Shown here: piece after piece, positions 43,639 through 51,336 of the stretch
Layout of the letters: every line of letters begins with the position of its first letter
How positions within the stretch are numbered: position 1 is the stretch's first letter
Assembly (NCBI GenBank): GCA_951812305.1
Contig: CATOSB010000001.1
Span: 310,001 to 374,000, forward strand
Source of the DNA: an uncultured Paracoccaceae bacterium
GTDB lineage: Bacteria; Pseudomonadota; Alphaproteobacteria; Rhodobacterales; Rhodobacteraceae
Direction of reading: 5' to 3'
DNA length: 64,000 nucleotides
Position numbers and translations under genes: made by a program
Notes under the pieces: model-generated
What the model saw: only the letters and a program-made list of their open reading frames with translations
Told to the model about the DNA's origin: nothing
Database searches by the model: none

Positions 43639-44730
43639 ATGCAGGCAGACATGCACTACTACGGAACCTATGTCATGGCCCGGGCCGCGGGTATTCCGGC
43701 CCGAGACGCCCAAATCGTCGCCTATGCGGCCCAATTTGTCGATGACTCAACACAAACAGATACGGAAGTGCATGGCGATGGTGGTCGGCTGGTTGGAACG
43801 GCGACCGTGCACACGCTTGGGCAAGCGGTTGCAAACTCGAAAATTGATCCAGATGAGCAGCGGCGCGTTTGGGTGCCGTTTCACTTTTTGCCGGGCGGAA
43901 AGGGAACCGCGCTGGAAGAAAGACTTCTGTGCGTCAAGGACAGCGACACCGCAAACGAAATGATGGACCATCACGTCGCCAAGGCCGTCGATTCCCGTTT
44001 TGGGCTGGAACTTCTCGGGCTGTCAGCGCACGTGTACATGGATACTTTTGCGCATTACGGATTTTCCGGAATTGGTTCGGAATTCAATCTCGTCAAGGGC
44101 GATACCTGTGTGCCAATTGATGTAGAGAACGCCGAAATGGAACGCTATATCATTGGTAAAAAGCAATCTTTCATGACAAGATACGCACCGTTCAAGGTTG
44201 CCAGCTGGTTCTCTGAAACGGTGAGTGCGGCGCTCGGCCATGGGGGCGTTGCGACATTCCCTGATCGGCCATTTCTCCATTGGGGGGTTGAATTCGAGAA
44301 GCCGAGGCCAGAAAACGGGCGCTTTGCAGACAGAGACAACCCCAAGGACTACATGGATGCCTGCGAGCGTACACATGGGTACTTTATGTCATTCGCAAAA
44401 AAGCGATACGCATCGACAAATCCAGTCACATTCAACTCCATCAAAGACGAGGTCATGGCGGTTGTTTGCTTCGAGGGCGCGAAGGAAGATCGAAGCTCAA
44501 TGTGGCTCAAAATGATCAAAGAAAACAAAAATGTCGGGTTCAAGCCGGATGAGGCAAAAATTCAGTATAACGAAGCGGATTGGGCCGATCAAATAACGCG
44601 ATTTCCGTCCCTTGAGTCCTCTGAAAAAGCGATTGATAGCAATGCTTACCGATTCCAACAGGCTGCGAGCTGGCATCGGCACTTCGTACTCAAAGAACTC
44701 CTGCCCGCACATAAAATCGCGGTTTATTGA
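43639..44730 (+). CDS. DUF6765-like moron protein
   Basis: 363 residues. The N-terminus MQADMHYYGTYVMARAAGIP and YAAQFVDDSTQTDTEVHGDG resemble DUF6765 proteins. LSAHVYMDTFAHYGFSG has His/Asp spacing like zinc-dependent phospholipase C. The gene is much more AT-rich than its neighbours, has its own promoter and no structural or lysis motif, so it looks like a recently acquired moron. A role in lysogen traits or defence is inference. An SD-like GGGGAA precedes the ATG. Confidence 0.65.
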   Translation: MQADMHYYGTYVMARAAGIPARDAQIVAYAAQFVDDSTQTDTEVHGDGGRLVGTATVHTLGQAVANSKIDPDEQRRVWVPFHFLPGGKGTALEERLLCVKDSDTANEMMDHHVAKAVDSRFGLELLGLSAHVYMDTFAHYGFSGIGSEFNLVKGDTCVPIDVENAEMERYIIGKKQSFMTRYAPFKVASWFSETVSAALGHGGVATFPDRPFLHWGVEFEKPRPENGRFADRDNPKDYMDACERTHGYFMSFAKKRYASTNPVTFNSIKDEVMAVVCFEGAKEDRSSMWLKMIKENKNVGFKPDEAKIQYNEADWADQITRFPSLESSEKAIDSNAYRFQQAASWHRHFVLKELLPAHKIAVY

Positions 44731-44786
44731 AGCGGGCCAGGCGCGAAGCAGGTCATCCGTTCATTCCTCCCATTCCGGTACACCGG

Positions 44787-44802
44787 CGGACCATGGTCCG
44801 CT
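44787..44802. promoter_or_regulatory. late operator palindrome, site 3
   Basis: GCGGACCATGGTCCGC, the 16-bp core, with G instead of A outside. It lies between the DUF6765 and Dam genes, about 195 bases before the methylase start. The -10 position is less well matched (TATGCC one base off the geometry). Confidence 0.5.
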
Positions 44803-44908
44803 GCCCGAACCCCTTGCGGCATGTTATGCCGCCGCAACGCCGCCACCGCGCCAATGATGGCCAGGACGGGGGCCGGGGTGGTTAGAACACCCCGAACCGG
44901 GAGATGAT

Positions 44909-44982
44909 CCTCCCACGACCAGAACCGGCCAGCCCTGGCCGTCCCGCCACCGCAGCTGCGGCAGGATCATGATCGTGGGAGG
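44909..44982. promoter_or_regulatory. inverted repeat upstream of Dam gene
   Basis: CCTCCCACGA (44,909) and TCGTGGGAGG (44,973) are perfect inverted copies 54 bases apart in the leader before the methylase. The right copy covers the GGGAGG ribosome site, so pairing could hide it and limit translation. Inference only. Confidence 0.35.
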
Positions 44983-44996
44983 CAGCCCCCTTGTCC

Positions 44997-45839
44997 ATGC
45001 CCGATGACATCCCGGCAGAGCCCGGCGCGCTCACGCCGGCCCCGCCCGCCGAGCCGCTCGCGCCCTGGTTCGGCGGCAAGAAATATCTCGCAAAGACCAT
45101 CGCCGCGCGCATCGAGGCGATCCCGCATACCTGCTACGCCGAGCCGTTTGCCGGCATGGGCGGGGTGTTCCTGCGGCGCGCCTCTCGCCCGAAGTCCGAA
45201 ATCCTCAACGATATCAATGGCGAGATCGTCGATCTCTTCCGCGTCCTGCGCCATCACGCGGACGCGCTGGCCGCCGAGTTCGACCTCTGTCTGGCCGCGC
45301 GCGCCGAGTTCGCCCGACTGCTCGCAACCCCGCCGGAGACGCTCACAGATATCCGCCGTGCCGCCCGCTGGGCTTCACTCCAGCGCATGAGTTTCGGCGG
45401 AAAACCCGCCCATCTCGCCACGCCGGGCCAGATGGGGTCATCGGTCCATCATCCTGCGCGCCTCTCCGCCGGCCGTATGGGCGCACTGATTCGCAGCGCC
45501 CATGACCGCTTGCAGGGCGTCCATATCGAATGCCTCGACTGGGCCACCTTCATCCCGCGCTATGACCGGGCCTTCACGCTCTTCTATATCGACCCGCCCT
45601 ATATGGGCCACGAGGCCGACTACGGACAGGACGTGTTCGACCGGGGCGACTTCGCCCGGCTGGCGGAGATGCTCAAGGGGCTGAAGGGCCGGTTCATCCT
45701 GTCGATCAACGACCGACCCGAAATCCGCGAGATGTTCGCATGGGCGACCATCGAAGAGGTCCAGACGCGCTATTCGGTCAATGCGAAAACAACCCGCCGG
45801 GTCGGCGAGTTGCTGATCTCAGGGGCTGGTTTCCGCTAG
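44997..45839 (+). CDS. D12-class DNA adenine methyltransferase
   Basis: 280 residues. Motifs in order: APWFGGKKYLAKTI (SAM-binding FxGGK, about residue 24), YAEPFAGMGGVFLR (PFxGxG) and YIDPPYMGHEADYG (catalytic DPPY, about 199). This is the order of the alpha/D12 family that includes Dam. It methylates the adenine N6, probably to protect phage DNA or regulate genes. A TTG six bases upstream could also be the start. It is preceded by late operator site 3, so it may be a late gene, in the role that mom plays in Mu. Confidence 0.85.
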   Translation: MPDDIPAEPGALTPAPPAEPLAPWFGGKKYLAKTIAARIEAIPHTCYAEPFAGMGGVFLRRASRPKSEILNDINGEIVDLFRVLRHHADALAAEFDLCLAARAEFARLLATPPETLTDIRRAARWASLQRMSFGGKPAHLATPGQMGSSVHHPARLSAGRMGALIRSAHDRLQGVHIECLDWATFIPRYDRAFTLFYIDPPYMGHEADYGQDVFDRGDFARLAEMLKGLKGRFILSINDRPEIREMFAWATIEEVQTRYSVNAKTTRRVGELLISGAGFR

Positions 45840-46181
45840 CTTTCGAAGTTCGGTTAAATCGTTTCCAGTGTAGTGAAAATTCTCAATATTGACGCTTGGG
45901 TCGTTTCTTGTTCCCGGCTCGTCATCCGACTTTTTTATGGCCATTTTGATCTACAATCGATTCAGCCGCGTTCCTGCCCTTTGGGCTGGGCTTTTTGGAG
46001 CATGCACCACTCCGCGTAAGCAAGTTATGCGCAATCTTACGCAGCGGACGAAGAGTTAGCGTATCGTCAACACCGCGATTGAAGGCACCTGGGTTCAGCT
46101 TTACTGTCTCGCTCATTTGGAAGTCCCCATCTCTTGCTATGTTCCAAATATGGGATACTTGGTGTTTTTTGACAACCAGAT
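45840..46181. other. AT-richer region between methylase and repressor
   Basis: About 340 bases between convergent genes, more AT-rich than the surroundings. A 64-residue minus-strand frame (45,922-46,116, starting MSETVKLNPGAFNRGVDDTL) is the only candidate gene and is weak. The poly-T and poly-A bits do not form an obvious terminator hairpin. No phage end was recognised here. Confidence 0.4.
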
Positions 46182-47597
46182 TCACCCCCCAACCACAATC
46201 GCACCCTCCGGTCCGAACCAGACGACCCGACCGACAATGCGGTCGCCCTCCGCGACCGGGCGCGGGTCCCGGTCGCCAGCGTCGCTGACCATGGTCCAGG
46301 CGTCGCCATCCTGTTGCAGCCGTTTTACGACAAGGCCCGTGTCGGTCCTGACCACGAAAATCGCGCCCTCCCGTGGCTCGGTTTCGTCGAGGTTAAGGAC
46401 CAGTATATCGTCGGTGCGGATGGTCGGCTCCATCGAATACCCCGTGGCGCGGATCGCGACGACCCGTTCCACATCCAGATTCCGGGGCAGATCATCGGCA
46501 GCGATCATGACCCTGTCCGTCGCCTCTTGAAGTATTTCCTCGCCAGTTCCGCCCTCCGCATGCACGTCACGCGCAATCCGCATGAAGAGCCTATGGATGC
46601 CTGCCGCCTCGGTCGCGGCCTCCGCCGGGGACTGCAGGCGATCGGCAAGCGCGTCCAGCTTTTTTGCCAGCTTGGCTTCCAGCGCACGGGTCTCTGACTT
46701 GAGCTTGCTGTCGAGCAACTGCCCCATGCTGCGCTTGTCCAGCGCAGCGACGGGACTGGCATGGGCTGTGCCCCGGCCCGTTAGCCGCGTCTGGATCGCC
46801 GCCACAACCGCGTCGGCGCTCGCCCCCTCGGGCAGGCCCAGAAGATCGGTGACAGGTTTCGGGATGCGCTCCAGCGGCGCGATATTGGAGGGATCTGCAT
46901 GGGCCGGGGGCTTGGGGTCGGGGATGTATTCGCAATTCTCCGAGCCGGGTTTGCCCCTGAACACCGCCACCACCGGGTAAACTTCGCGGATGCCGGCGGC
47001 AAAGCGCTCTTCCTCGAAACTCTTCTGCTGCCCGTCCCGCTTCGGCATCCAGCCGCGCAGGAAGAGCCGCCCGTCCTCGCCGCGCTTTATGAGCCGCTTG
47101 ATTGCGGCCAGGCCCTGGTGGTCGAGCACCCAGACCCGGTCGCCATCCCTTACCTCCGTGCCCGGCGAGACCAGACAGATCGCGCCGCCATCAATCCCCT
47201 CGGGGATCATCGACTGGCCCGAGGCCGACACATAGAAGGCATCTTCGTCCATAACAGTCTCCGGTTTGGGCAAGGGATCGCGCAGCGGCTGGTTCTTCCC
47301 CCAGCCCTGCACGCTGCAACTGGCCAGGCCCTTGTGCGGCAGTGTGGCCTCGGTGAAGGACTGCCAGGCGGGCGGTGGCTCCCCGGGCGATTCGGCGGCA
47401 GCACCCCCGCGCGGCGGGCCGATGTAGAATTCCAAGCCGAGTTCTCTGCACAGTGCCTCAAGAGTAGAAGCGCGGGCATCTAAACCGCGCTTTAGGCTTC
47501 GAATGGCACTTTCATGGCCAACGGCCGCTATGGATATGTCTCGCTCAGATCTCCCACTGTGCGCTGCGGCTTTTAGTATCGTATTTGGGTAGGGCAT
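46182..47597 (-). CDS. phage repressor with HTH and two S24 peptidase domains
   Basis: 471 residues. Residues 1-55 form an XRE-type helix-turn-helix (SERDISIAAVGHESAIRSLK). A first S24/LexA-like domain follows: Ser in ASGQSMIPEGI (about 128) and Lys in LAAIKRLIKRG (about 166). A helical middle (LDSKLKSETRALEAKLAKKL) separates a second S24 domain: Ser in ATGYSMEPTIRTDD (about 387) and Lys in TGLVVKRLQQDG (about 424). Each has a Ser-Lys dyad. It is divergent from the Cro/Ner-like gene and would keep lysogeny, with self-cleavage on SOS induction. Two S24 domains in one repressor is unusual. Confidence 0.82.
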   Translation of the reverse strand: MPYPNTILKAAAHSGRSERDISIAAVGHESAIRSLKRGLDARASTLEALCRELGLEFYIGPPRGGAAAESPGEPPPAWQSFTEATLPHKGLASCSVQGWGKNQPLRDPLPKPETVMDEDAFYVSASGQSMIPEGIDGGAICLVSPGTEVRDGDRVWVLDHQGLAAIKRLIKRGEDGRLFLRGWMPKRDGQQKSFEEERFAAGIREVYPVVAVFRGKPGSENCEYIPDPKPPAHADPSNIAPLERIPKPVTDLLGLPEGASADAVVAAIQTRLTGRGTAHASPVAALDKRSMGQLLDSKLKSETRALEAKLAKKLDALADRLQSPAEAATEAAGIHRLFMRIARDVHAEGGTGEEILQEATDRVMIAADDLPRNLDVERVVAIRATGYSMEPTIRTDDILVLNLDETEPREGAIFVVRTDTGLVVKRLQQDGDAWTMVSDAGDRDPRPVAEGDRIVGRVVWFGPEGAIVVGG

Positions 47598-47600
47598 TAC

Positions 47601-47670
47601 TTCCCTATAACGAAGTTTACGCTTTACACTAGGGAATATATGCCTTATCAAGTGAGGCATGAATTCCCTA
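47601..47670. promoter_or_regulatory. repressor operator region with three TTCCCTA half-sites
   Basis: TTCCCTA at 47,601, TAGGGAA (inverse) at 47,630 and TTCCCTA at 47,664, with centres 29 and 34 bp apart. They span the divergent start region of the repressor and Cro/Ner-like genes, and the last overlaps the small gene's start. They are probable sites for one or both regulators. Confidence 0.6.
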
Positions 47671-47952
47671 GATGCCAATCTCGTGACGCTTGCCCGAGCA
47701 TTTGCCGACGCCCGAAACATCAGTCTCTGGCGAGTTGGTCACCTTGCCGCTGGCCGCGGATCGTTCTTTGTAGATCTGGGTTCGGGAAAGCGGACCTGTA
47801 CGACCGATCTGCATATCCGCGTGACGCAATGGTTCTCCGACCACTGGCCCGCCAACACCCCCTGGCCCGCCGACATCCCGCGCCCTGCGCCTACACCGAA
47901 ATCACCTGCGGCACTGGCATTGACCGAGGCACCGCCGGAGGATGCTGCATGA
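47659..47952 (+). CDS. Cro/Ner-like early regulator
   Basis: 97 residues. The N-terminal 65 residues (LVTLARAFADARNISLWRVG, HLAAGRGSFFVDLGSGKRTC) look like the helical DNA-binding fold found next to Mu-like repressors in Rhodobacter-type phages. The C-terminus is Pro-rich. By position it is the Ner/Cro analogue that opens the early operon. The helix-turn-helix is not textbook, so the role rests partly on context. Confidence 0.6.
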   Translation: MNSLDANLVTLARAFADARNISLWRVGHLAAGRGSFFVDLGSGKRTCTTDLHIRVTQWFSDHWPANTPWPADIPRPAPTPKSPAALALTEAPPEDAA

Positions 47953-48221
47953 AGACCGTGTGCCCCCGGAGCCCGGCTGACCTGCCGCTCGCGCAGCGGG
48001 ACTGCGATGCGGACGGGGCCACGTATTTCAGCGTCGATCCGGTCTGCCGCGACCTGGGCCACCCGCAGGGCGGCTGGGTGCTCTGCGGCGAGGCGGACGC
48101 GGAGCGGTTCGGGCTTTACCGGGTTCAGGCCGACGGGAGGTCCGAGTGGGTTTCGGATCATCCCACACGCGCCGGGGCGGAGGCCGCAGCGCATCTCGCT
48201 GAGCGGGAGGATGCGGTGTGA
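47949..48221 (+). CDS. early phage hypothetical protein
   Basis: 90 residues starting in an ATGA overlap. It contains FSVDPVCRDLGHPQGGWVLC and ERFGLYRVQADGRSEWVSDH. Similar small early proteins occur in Rhodobacterales Mu-like phages. No function recognised. Confidence 0.5.
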   Translation: MKTVCPRSPADLPLAQRDCDADGATYFSVDPVCRDLGHPQGGWVLCGEADAERFGLYRVQADGRSEWVSDHPTRAGAEAAAHLAEREDAV

Positions 48222-48445
48222 GCGCGCGCTGCGACAGATGCGGGCGGCGTTCCGCCGGGATTTACGAACTGGCGCTGATCCGGGTCGATGACGGGGCCAT
48301 GGAGACCGACGCGGTGGCCTGCGCGCGGATGATTGAGCTGTGCCCGGTCTGCCGGGACCGCCTCGCCGACCGGGTGGCCGCGCTGGTGCCGGTCCGGGAG
48401 GGCGACGGCAGAGGTCACGACGCGGGCGCGGAGGGGGTGACATGA
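48218..48445 (+). CDS. small zinc-finger-like early protein
   Basis: 75 residues (GTG start) with two Cys pairs: RCDRCGRR and LCPVCRD, spaced as in a zinc ribbon. ATGA-type overlaps on both sides. Probably DNA- or protein-binding. Confidence 0.5.
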   Translation: MSARCDRCGRRSAGIYELALIRVDDGAMETDAVACARMIELCPVCRDRLADRVAALVPVREGDGRGHDAGAEGVT

Positions 48446-48654
48446 GATTCAACACCCCGCAGCGGATCGACCAGTTCATCAGTTTTGCCGACGGCAGCAC
48501 GGCTCGCTTTTTCCCGGGCGTCGGCTGGACCGCCATGCCGCCCGAATGGGATCCCGATCCGGGTGCGTGCATCGCGACCGAGTGGTGTGCCGTCATGAAA
48601 GAGCGCTTTCCAGGCATGCTCGGACTGACAGTCGAGTTCAGGGAGGGGGTATAG
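48442..48654 (+). CDS. small early phage protein
   Basis: 70 residues (MRFNTPQRIDQFISFADGST, then FFPGVGWTAMPPEWDPDPGA). Its last 17 bases overlap the end of a minus-strand gene, so the two are convergent. No family known. Confidence 0.45.
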   Translation: MRFNTPQRIDQFISFADGSTARFFPGVGWTAMPPEWDPDPGACIATEWCAVMKERFPGMLGLTVEFREGV

Positions 48655-49057
48655 TACCTTGCGAAATCGCCTTTTCGACATTCGCCGTGACATCCATGAG
48701 TACGACTTCCAGATCGCAGGTCTCGGTTTGCACGTCGCCGGCCTTGGTCATGGTTTGGCTGCAGACGGATGGCGGCGGGCCAATCCGGGCATAGGCAGGT
48801 GTTCCGGTCTCCGGCCAGATCATCACAAAAAAGCATCGAGCGTGATTCAGGAAAAAGTCCTGAAGCCGGTCGCGCTGTTGGGCCGTAACCGAAACCCGTC
48901 CCCGAAACATCGGCTGCGCCGGCTGGCGTGTGTGGCGCACATGGCCATCCTCAAAGGGCGTCTCTTTTATGATCTGGTGCTCCGTTTTGCACAGGCTTGG
49001 CAGAAGATAGTCAAATTCGGCGGGCCATTGGATGATTTCGAGGCTCGGGCCTGTCAT
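48638..49057 (-). CDS. stray tail-like gene inside early region
   Basis: 139 residues on the strand opposite the surrounding early genes. LEIIQWPAEFDYLLPSLCKT, ETPFEDGHVRHTRQP, QRDRLQDFFLNHARCFFVMI and a C-terminal CDLEVVLMD strand match the plan of the tail-region protein at 31,841-32,206, which has the same PFEDGxVR motif. The gene is less GC-rich than its neighbours. It may be a moron or the remains of another phage's tail gene. Confidence 0.6.
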   Translation of the reverse strand: MTGPSLEIIQWPAEFDYLLPSLCKTEHQIIKETPFEDGHVRHTRQPAQPMFRGRVSVTAQQRDRLQDFFLNHARCFFVMIWPETGTPAYARIGPPPSVCSQTMTKAGDVQTETCDLEVVLMDVTANVEKAISQGTIPPP

Positions 49058-49090
49058 GGTTCTTTCTCCATCGGGTGTGTTGCAACGCCG

Positions 49091-49444
49091 ATGGTAGCGG
49101 CGGACGGATCGGGTGTCACGATGCCCGCCCCGGCCGCCGCGTCTGACCCGGCCCCCACGCCGTCTGATCCGCCGTCTGAGGCGGACGGGTTCATCACCGT
49201 CCATCCCGACGTGCATGCGCCCCGGCGTGACGAGGCCCCGTCGCACCCGGCCTGCAGCCTCTGCGACGGCCCCGGCGCGCATCCGCGCACGGTGTCGCTT
49301 ATGGACATCCCCGATCTGGCGGCGGGTGACCTGCCGGGCGGGGCGGCGCATATGTGGACCCTCACGCTTTGCCCGGCCTGCGAGGGGTATCTCGCCCATC
49401 TGATTTCCGACCTGCTGGGCACGCGCGCCCGGGTGGTCGCATGA
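49091..49444 (+). CDS. early phage protein with Cys pairs
   Basis: About 117 residues from the ATG at 49,091 (a later ATG at 49,121 is possible). Pro/Ala-rich start, then PACSLCDGPGAHPRTVSLMD and LTLCPACEGYLAHLISDLLG, two CxxC pairs likely to bind zinc. It ends in an ATGA overlap with the next gene. Confidence 0.5.
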   Translation: MVAADGSGVTMPAPAAASDPAPTPSDPPSEADGFITVHPDVHAPRRDEAPSHPACSLCDGPGAHPRTVSLMDIPDLAAGDLPGGAAHMWTLTLCPACEGYLAHLISDLLGTRARVVA

Positions 49445-49710
49445 GCCCGCACGTGTCCCGATCTCCCTGTCCACCGCCTGCGCTGACTGCTCGCGCGGCG
49501 GCACCTGCCCCGGCCCTGCGCACAAGTTCCCGCTGGCGGGAAGTTCTGTCCCCCATCGCGCGCAGGGCCGGGGCCTTTTTCCGGTGGCTGGGCCAGGTTC
49601 TTGCGGCGCTGGAGGATCACTGGATCGGCGATCTGATCGGGGTGGCGGCGATATTCGGGATGCTCTGGCTGGGCTTGCTGTTTGCCCACGCGGCGGGGGT
49701 GAGCCCATGA
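49441..49710 (+). CDS. small membrane phage protein
   Basis: 89 residues with one membrane helix near the C-terminus (DLIGVAAIFGMLWLGLLFAH) after a basic region. Overlaps both neighbours (ATGA). Function unknown. Confidence 0.45.
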   Translation: MSPHVSRSPCPPPALTARAAAPAPALRTSSRWREVLSPIARRAGAFFRWLGQVLAALEDHWIGDLIGVAAIFGMLWLGLLFAHAAGVSP

Positions 49711-50297
49711 GCAGCCGAGGCACCCTTGTGGCCCGGATCGGAACCCTGCGCCGGGCGCTGGCGGAAGCGGGACGCCTGATGGCTCCTGCGGGGGATGCGT
49801 CCACGGCTCGCGCGGCGCTGCTGCAGATGTGCATCGCGGTCGCCGCCGCGCGGCAGCTTGAGGCCACGGGCGCCTGGGACCGCCTCATCCTGTCCCCGGA
49901 GCGGGCCGGGTGTGCGGCACCCGCCGGGGCACCCTGGCGCGGCGCGCTCGAAGGTCTCGGACCTCTGGATGGCCTGCCGGGCGGTGAGACCCGTGCCCTG
50001 GCGCGGATCGTGTGCATGACGGCGCATGTCGCCGGGCTGGACGCGGAGACCTTGCGCGGCCCTGGCCGGACGCAGGATGTGGTACGCGCGCGCCAGTTGG
50101 CGATGCTCATCGCAGCGGCGCTGACCGGGGCGGGGCTGGCGCGCATCGGCGCCGCACTCGGGGGGCACGATCACACGACGGTTCTCCACGGGCTGCGCCG
50201 GGCGCGGGAGCGGCTGGAGACATCCGACACGGCGGCGCTGATGGCGGCCGAGGTGCTGGACCGGCTGGACAGCGGCCGGGCCGGGGGGGCGGCGTGA
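49707..50297 (+). CDS. early protein with DnaA domain-IV-like C-terminus
   Basis: 196 residues. Residues 125-165 read RARQLAMLIAAALTGAGLAR followed by IGAALGGHDHTTVLHGLRRA, which is the signature of DnaA domain IV (DNA-binding, GGxDHTTV). No AAA+ domain is present, so it is not an initiator ATPase. It may bind DnaA-box-like DNA to control transcription or replication. It is translationally coupled to its neighbours by ATGA and TGATG overlaps. Confidence 0.65.
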   Translation: MSSRGTLVARIGTLRRALAEAGRLMAPAGDASTARAALLQMCIAVAAARQLEATGAWDRLILSPERAGCAAPAGAPWRGALEGLGPLDGLPGGETRALARIVCMTAHVAGLDAETLRGPGRTQDVVRARQLAMLIAAALTGAGLARIGAALGGHDHTTVLHGLRRARERLETSDTAALMAAEVLDRLDSGRAGGAA

Positions 50298-50557
50298 TGC
50301 ATGCGGCCCGGCTCTCCCGGTCGCCCCGGCTCAAGCGGGTGCATGAGATGCTCCGGGATGGCACCGAGCGCTCGACGCTTGAGATCATCACGGGCGCGCG
50401 GGTCTGCGCGGTCAATGCCTGTATCGCCGAGTTGCGCGCCAACGGGGCGGAGATCGCCTGCCGCCAGGTCCGCGACCCGGCCACGGGCGGACGGCTCTGG
50501 CTTTACCGGATGGTGAGGTCTGTTCCGCCATCGGTTCAAGGGGAGGGGATGTCATGA
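50297..50557 (+). CDS. small HTH-like early protein
   Basis: 86 residues. RLKRVHEMLRDGTERSTLEI, ITGARVCAVNACIAELRANG and IACRQVRDPATGGRLWLYRM form a winged-helix-like pattern. ATGA overlap downstream. Probably a DNA-binding accessory. Confidence 0.5.
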   Translation: MHAARLSRSPRLKRVHEMLRDGTERSTLEIITGARVCAVNACIAELRANGAEIACRQVRDPATGGRLWLYRMVRSVPPSVQGEGMS

Positions 50558-51336
50558 CGGATCGGGCCGACCTGAGGCTTGTTGATACTGCGGGTGCTCC
50601 CGGGCTTGTGTTCGCCGGCGAACTTTCGCACGCCGACTGGCGAGATATCGGTCTTGGGCTGGCGCGGGAGCGGTGTGACAGTGCGTTCGAATGGCGCATC
50701 GGTGACTGGGCGGTCGCCGCCTCAGGGGTCATCTCGACCCTGGCGGAGGCGGCGGGGATCGTTGGCGAGAGCGAGGGCAATATCCGCAAGTTCGTCTCGG
50801 TCGCCAGGGTTTTCCAGCCTGTTCGCCGGCGAACAAATGTTTCATTCCACCTGCATCTTGAAGTGGTGGCTTTGCCCGAGGTCGAGCAGGAGCGCCTGCT
50901 TGATCTGGCCAGCGCCGAACACTGGACGCGTGCGCTTATGCGGGAAGAGGCACGGGATGTTCGCCGGCGAACAAACGTCAGTGATCTGGCGGGTGAGAAC
51001 GCGCGGCTCAAGCGCGATCTGGCCGCAGCGCGCGCGGACCGGGACACTGCGCGCGCGGCGCTCAGGGCGACGGAGGCGCGCACGAAGGACGCGATCGGCG
51101 AGATCGGGCGGGTCTGGCACGAGATTGACCAGGTGACGGCGGCCTTCTTTGATCCGGACAACCCCGCCGGGGCAGCCGCCCTGCACGGCAACGCGCGGGC
51201 GAAAGCCGCGACGCGGCTCAAAAAACGGCTCGAAGCCCGTGTGGCGGAGATCAACACCATTGCGGCGCGCATCGAGGCCCGGCTGGTGGCCTCTGGCGCA
51301 GCGGACACCGGCGCGGACACCCGGGGGGATCGGTAA
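50554..51336 (+). CDS. early protein upstream of transposase, coiled-coil C-terminus
   Basis: 260 residues. The N-terminal half includes FAGELSHADWRDIGLGLARE, EWRIGDWAVAASGVISTLAE and FVSVARVFQPVRRRTNVSFH, resembling plasmid/phage regulators of the ParB-like or DUF-type. The C-terminal half is a coiled coil (ENARLKRDLAAARADRDTAR). The coding DNA carries three copies of a perfect palindrome. It ends immediately before the transposase start. Confidence 0.5.
   Translation: MTDRADLRLVDTAGAPGLVFAGELSHADWRDIGLGLARERCDSAFEWRIGDWAVAASGVISTLAEAAGIVGESEGNIRKFVSVARVFQPVRRRTNVSFHLHLEVVALPEVEQERLLDLASAEHWTRALMREEARDVRRRTNVSDLAGENARLKRDLAAARADRDTARAALRATEARTKDAIGEIGRVWHEIDQVTAAFFDPDNPAGAAALHGNARAKAATRLKKRLEARVAEINTIAARIEARLVASGAADTGADTRGDR
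50610..50623. repeat. palindrome GTTCGCCGGCGAAC, copy 1
   Basis: A perfect 14-bp palindrome inside the gene before transposase A. Copies 2 and 3 lie at 50,821 and 50,959. Confidence 0.7.
50821..50834. repeat. palindrome GTTCGCCGGCGAAC, copy 2
   Basis: Second perfect copy; followed by AAATGTTTC. The flanking bases are similar to those of copy 3 (AAACGTCAG). Confidence 0.7.
50959..50972. repeat. palindrome GTTCGCCGGCGAAC, copy 3
   Basis: Third perfect copy, 138 bp after copy 2. The coded peptide RRRTNVS is the same at copies 2 and 3. Confidence 0.7.

Noticed and set aside
45922..46116. Small minus-strand gene starting MSETVKLN
   Set aside because: Weak ribosome site, no match to anything known and AT-rich spacer composition; kept only as a remark in the spacer entry.
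46286..46301. GACCATGGTC inside the repressor gene as a fifth late operator
   Set aside because: Only the inner 10 bp match; the outer GCG/CGC arms are missing and there is no promoter context.
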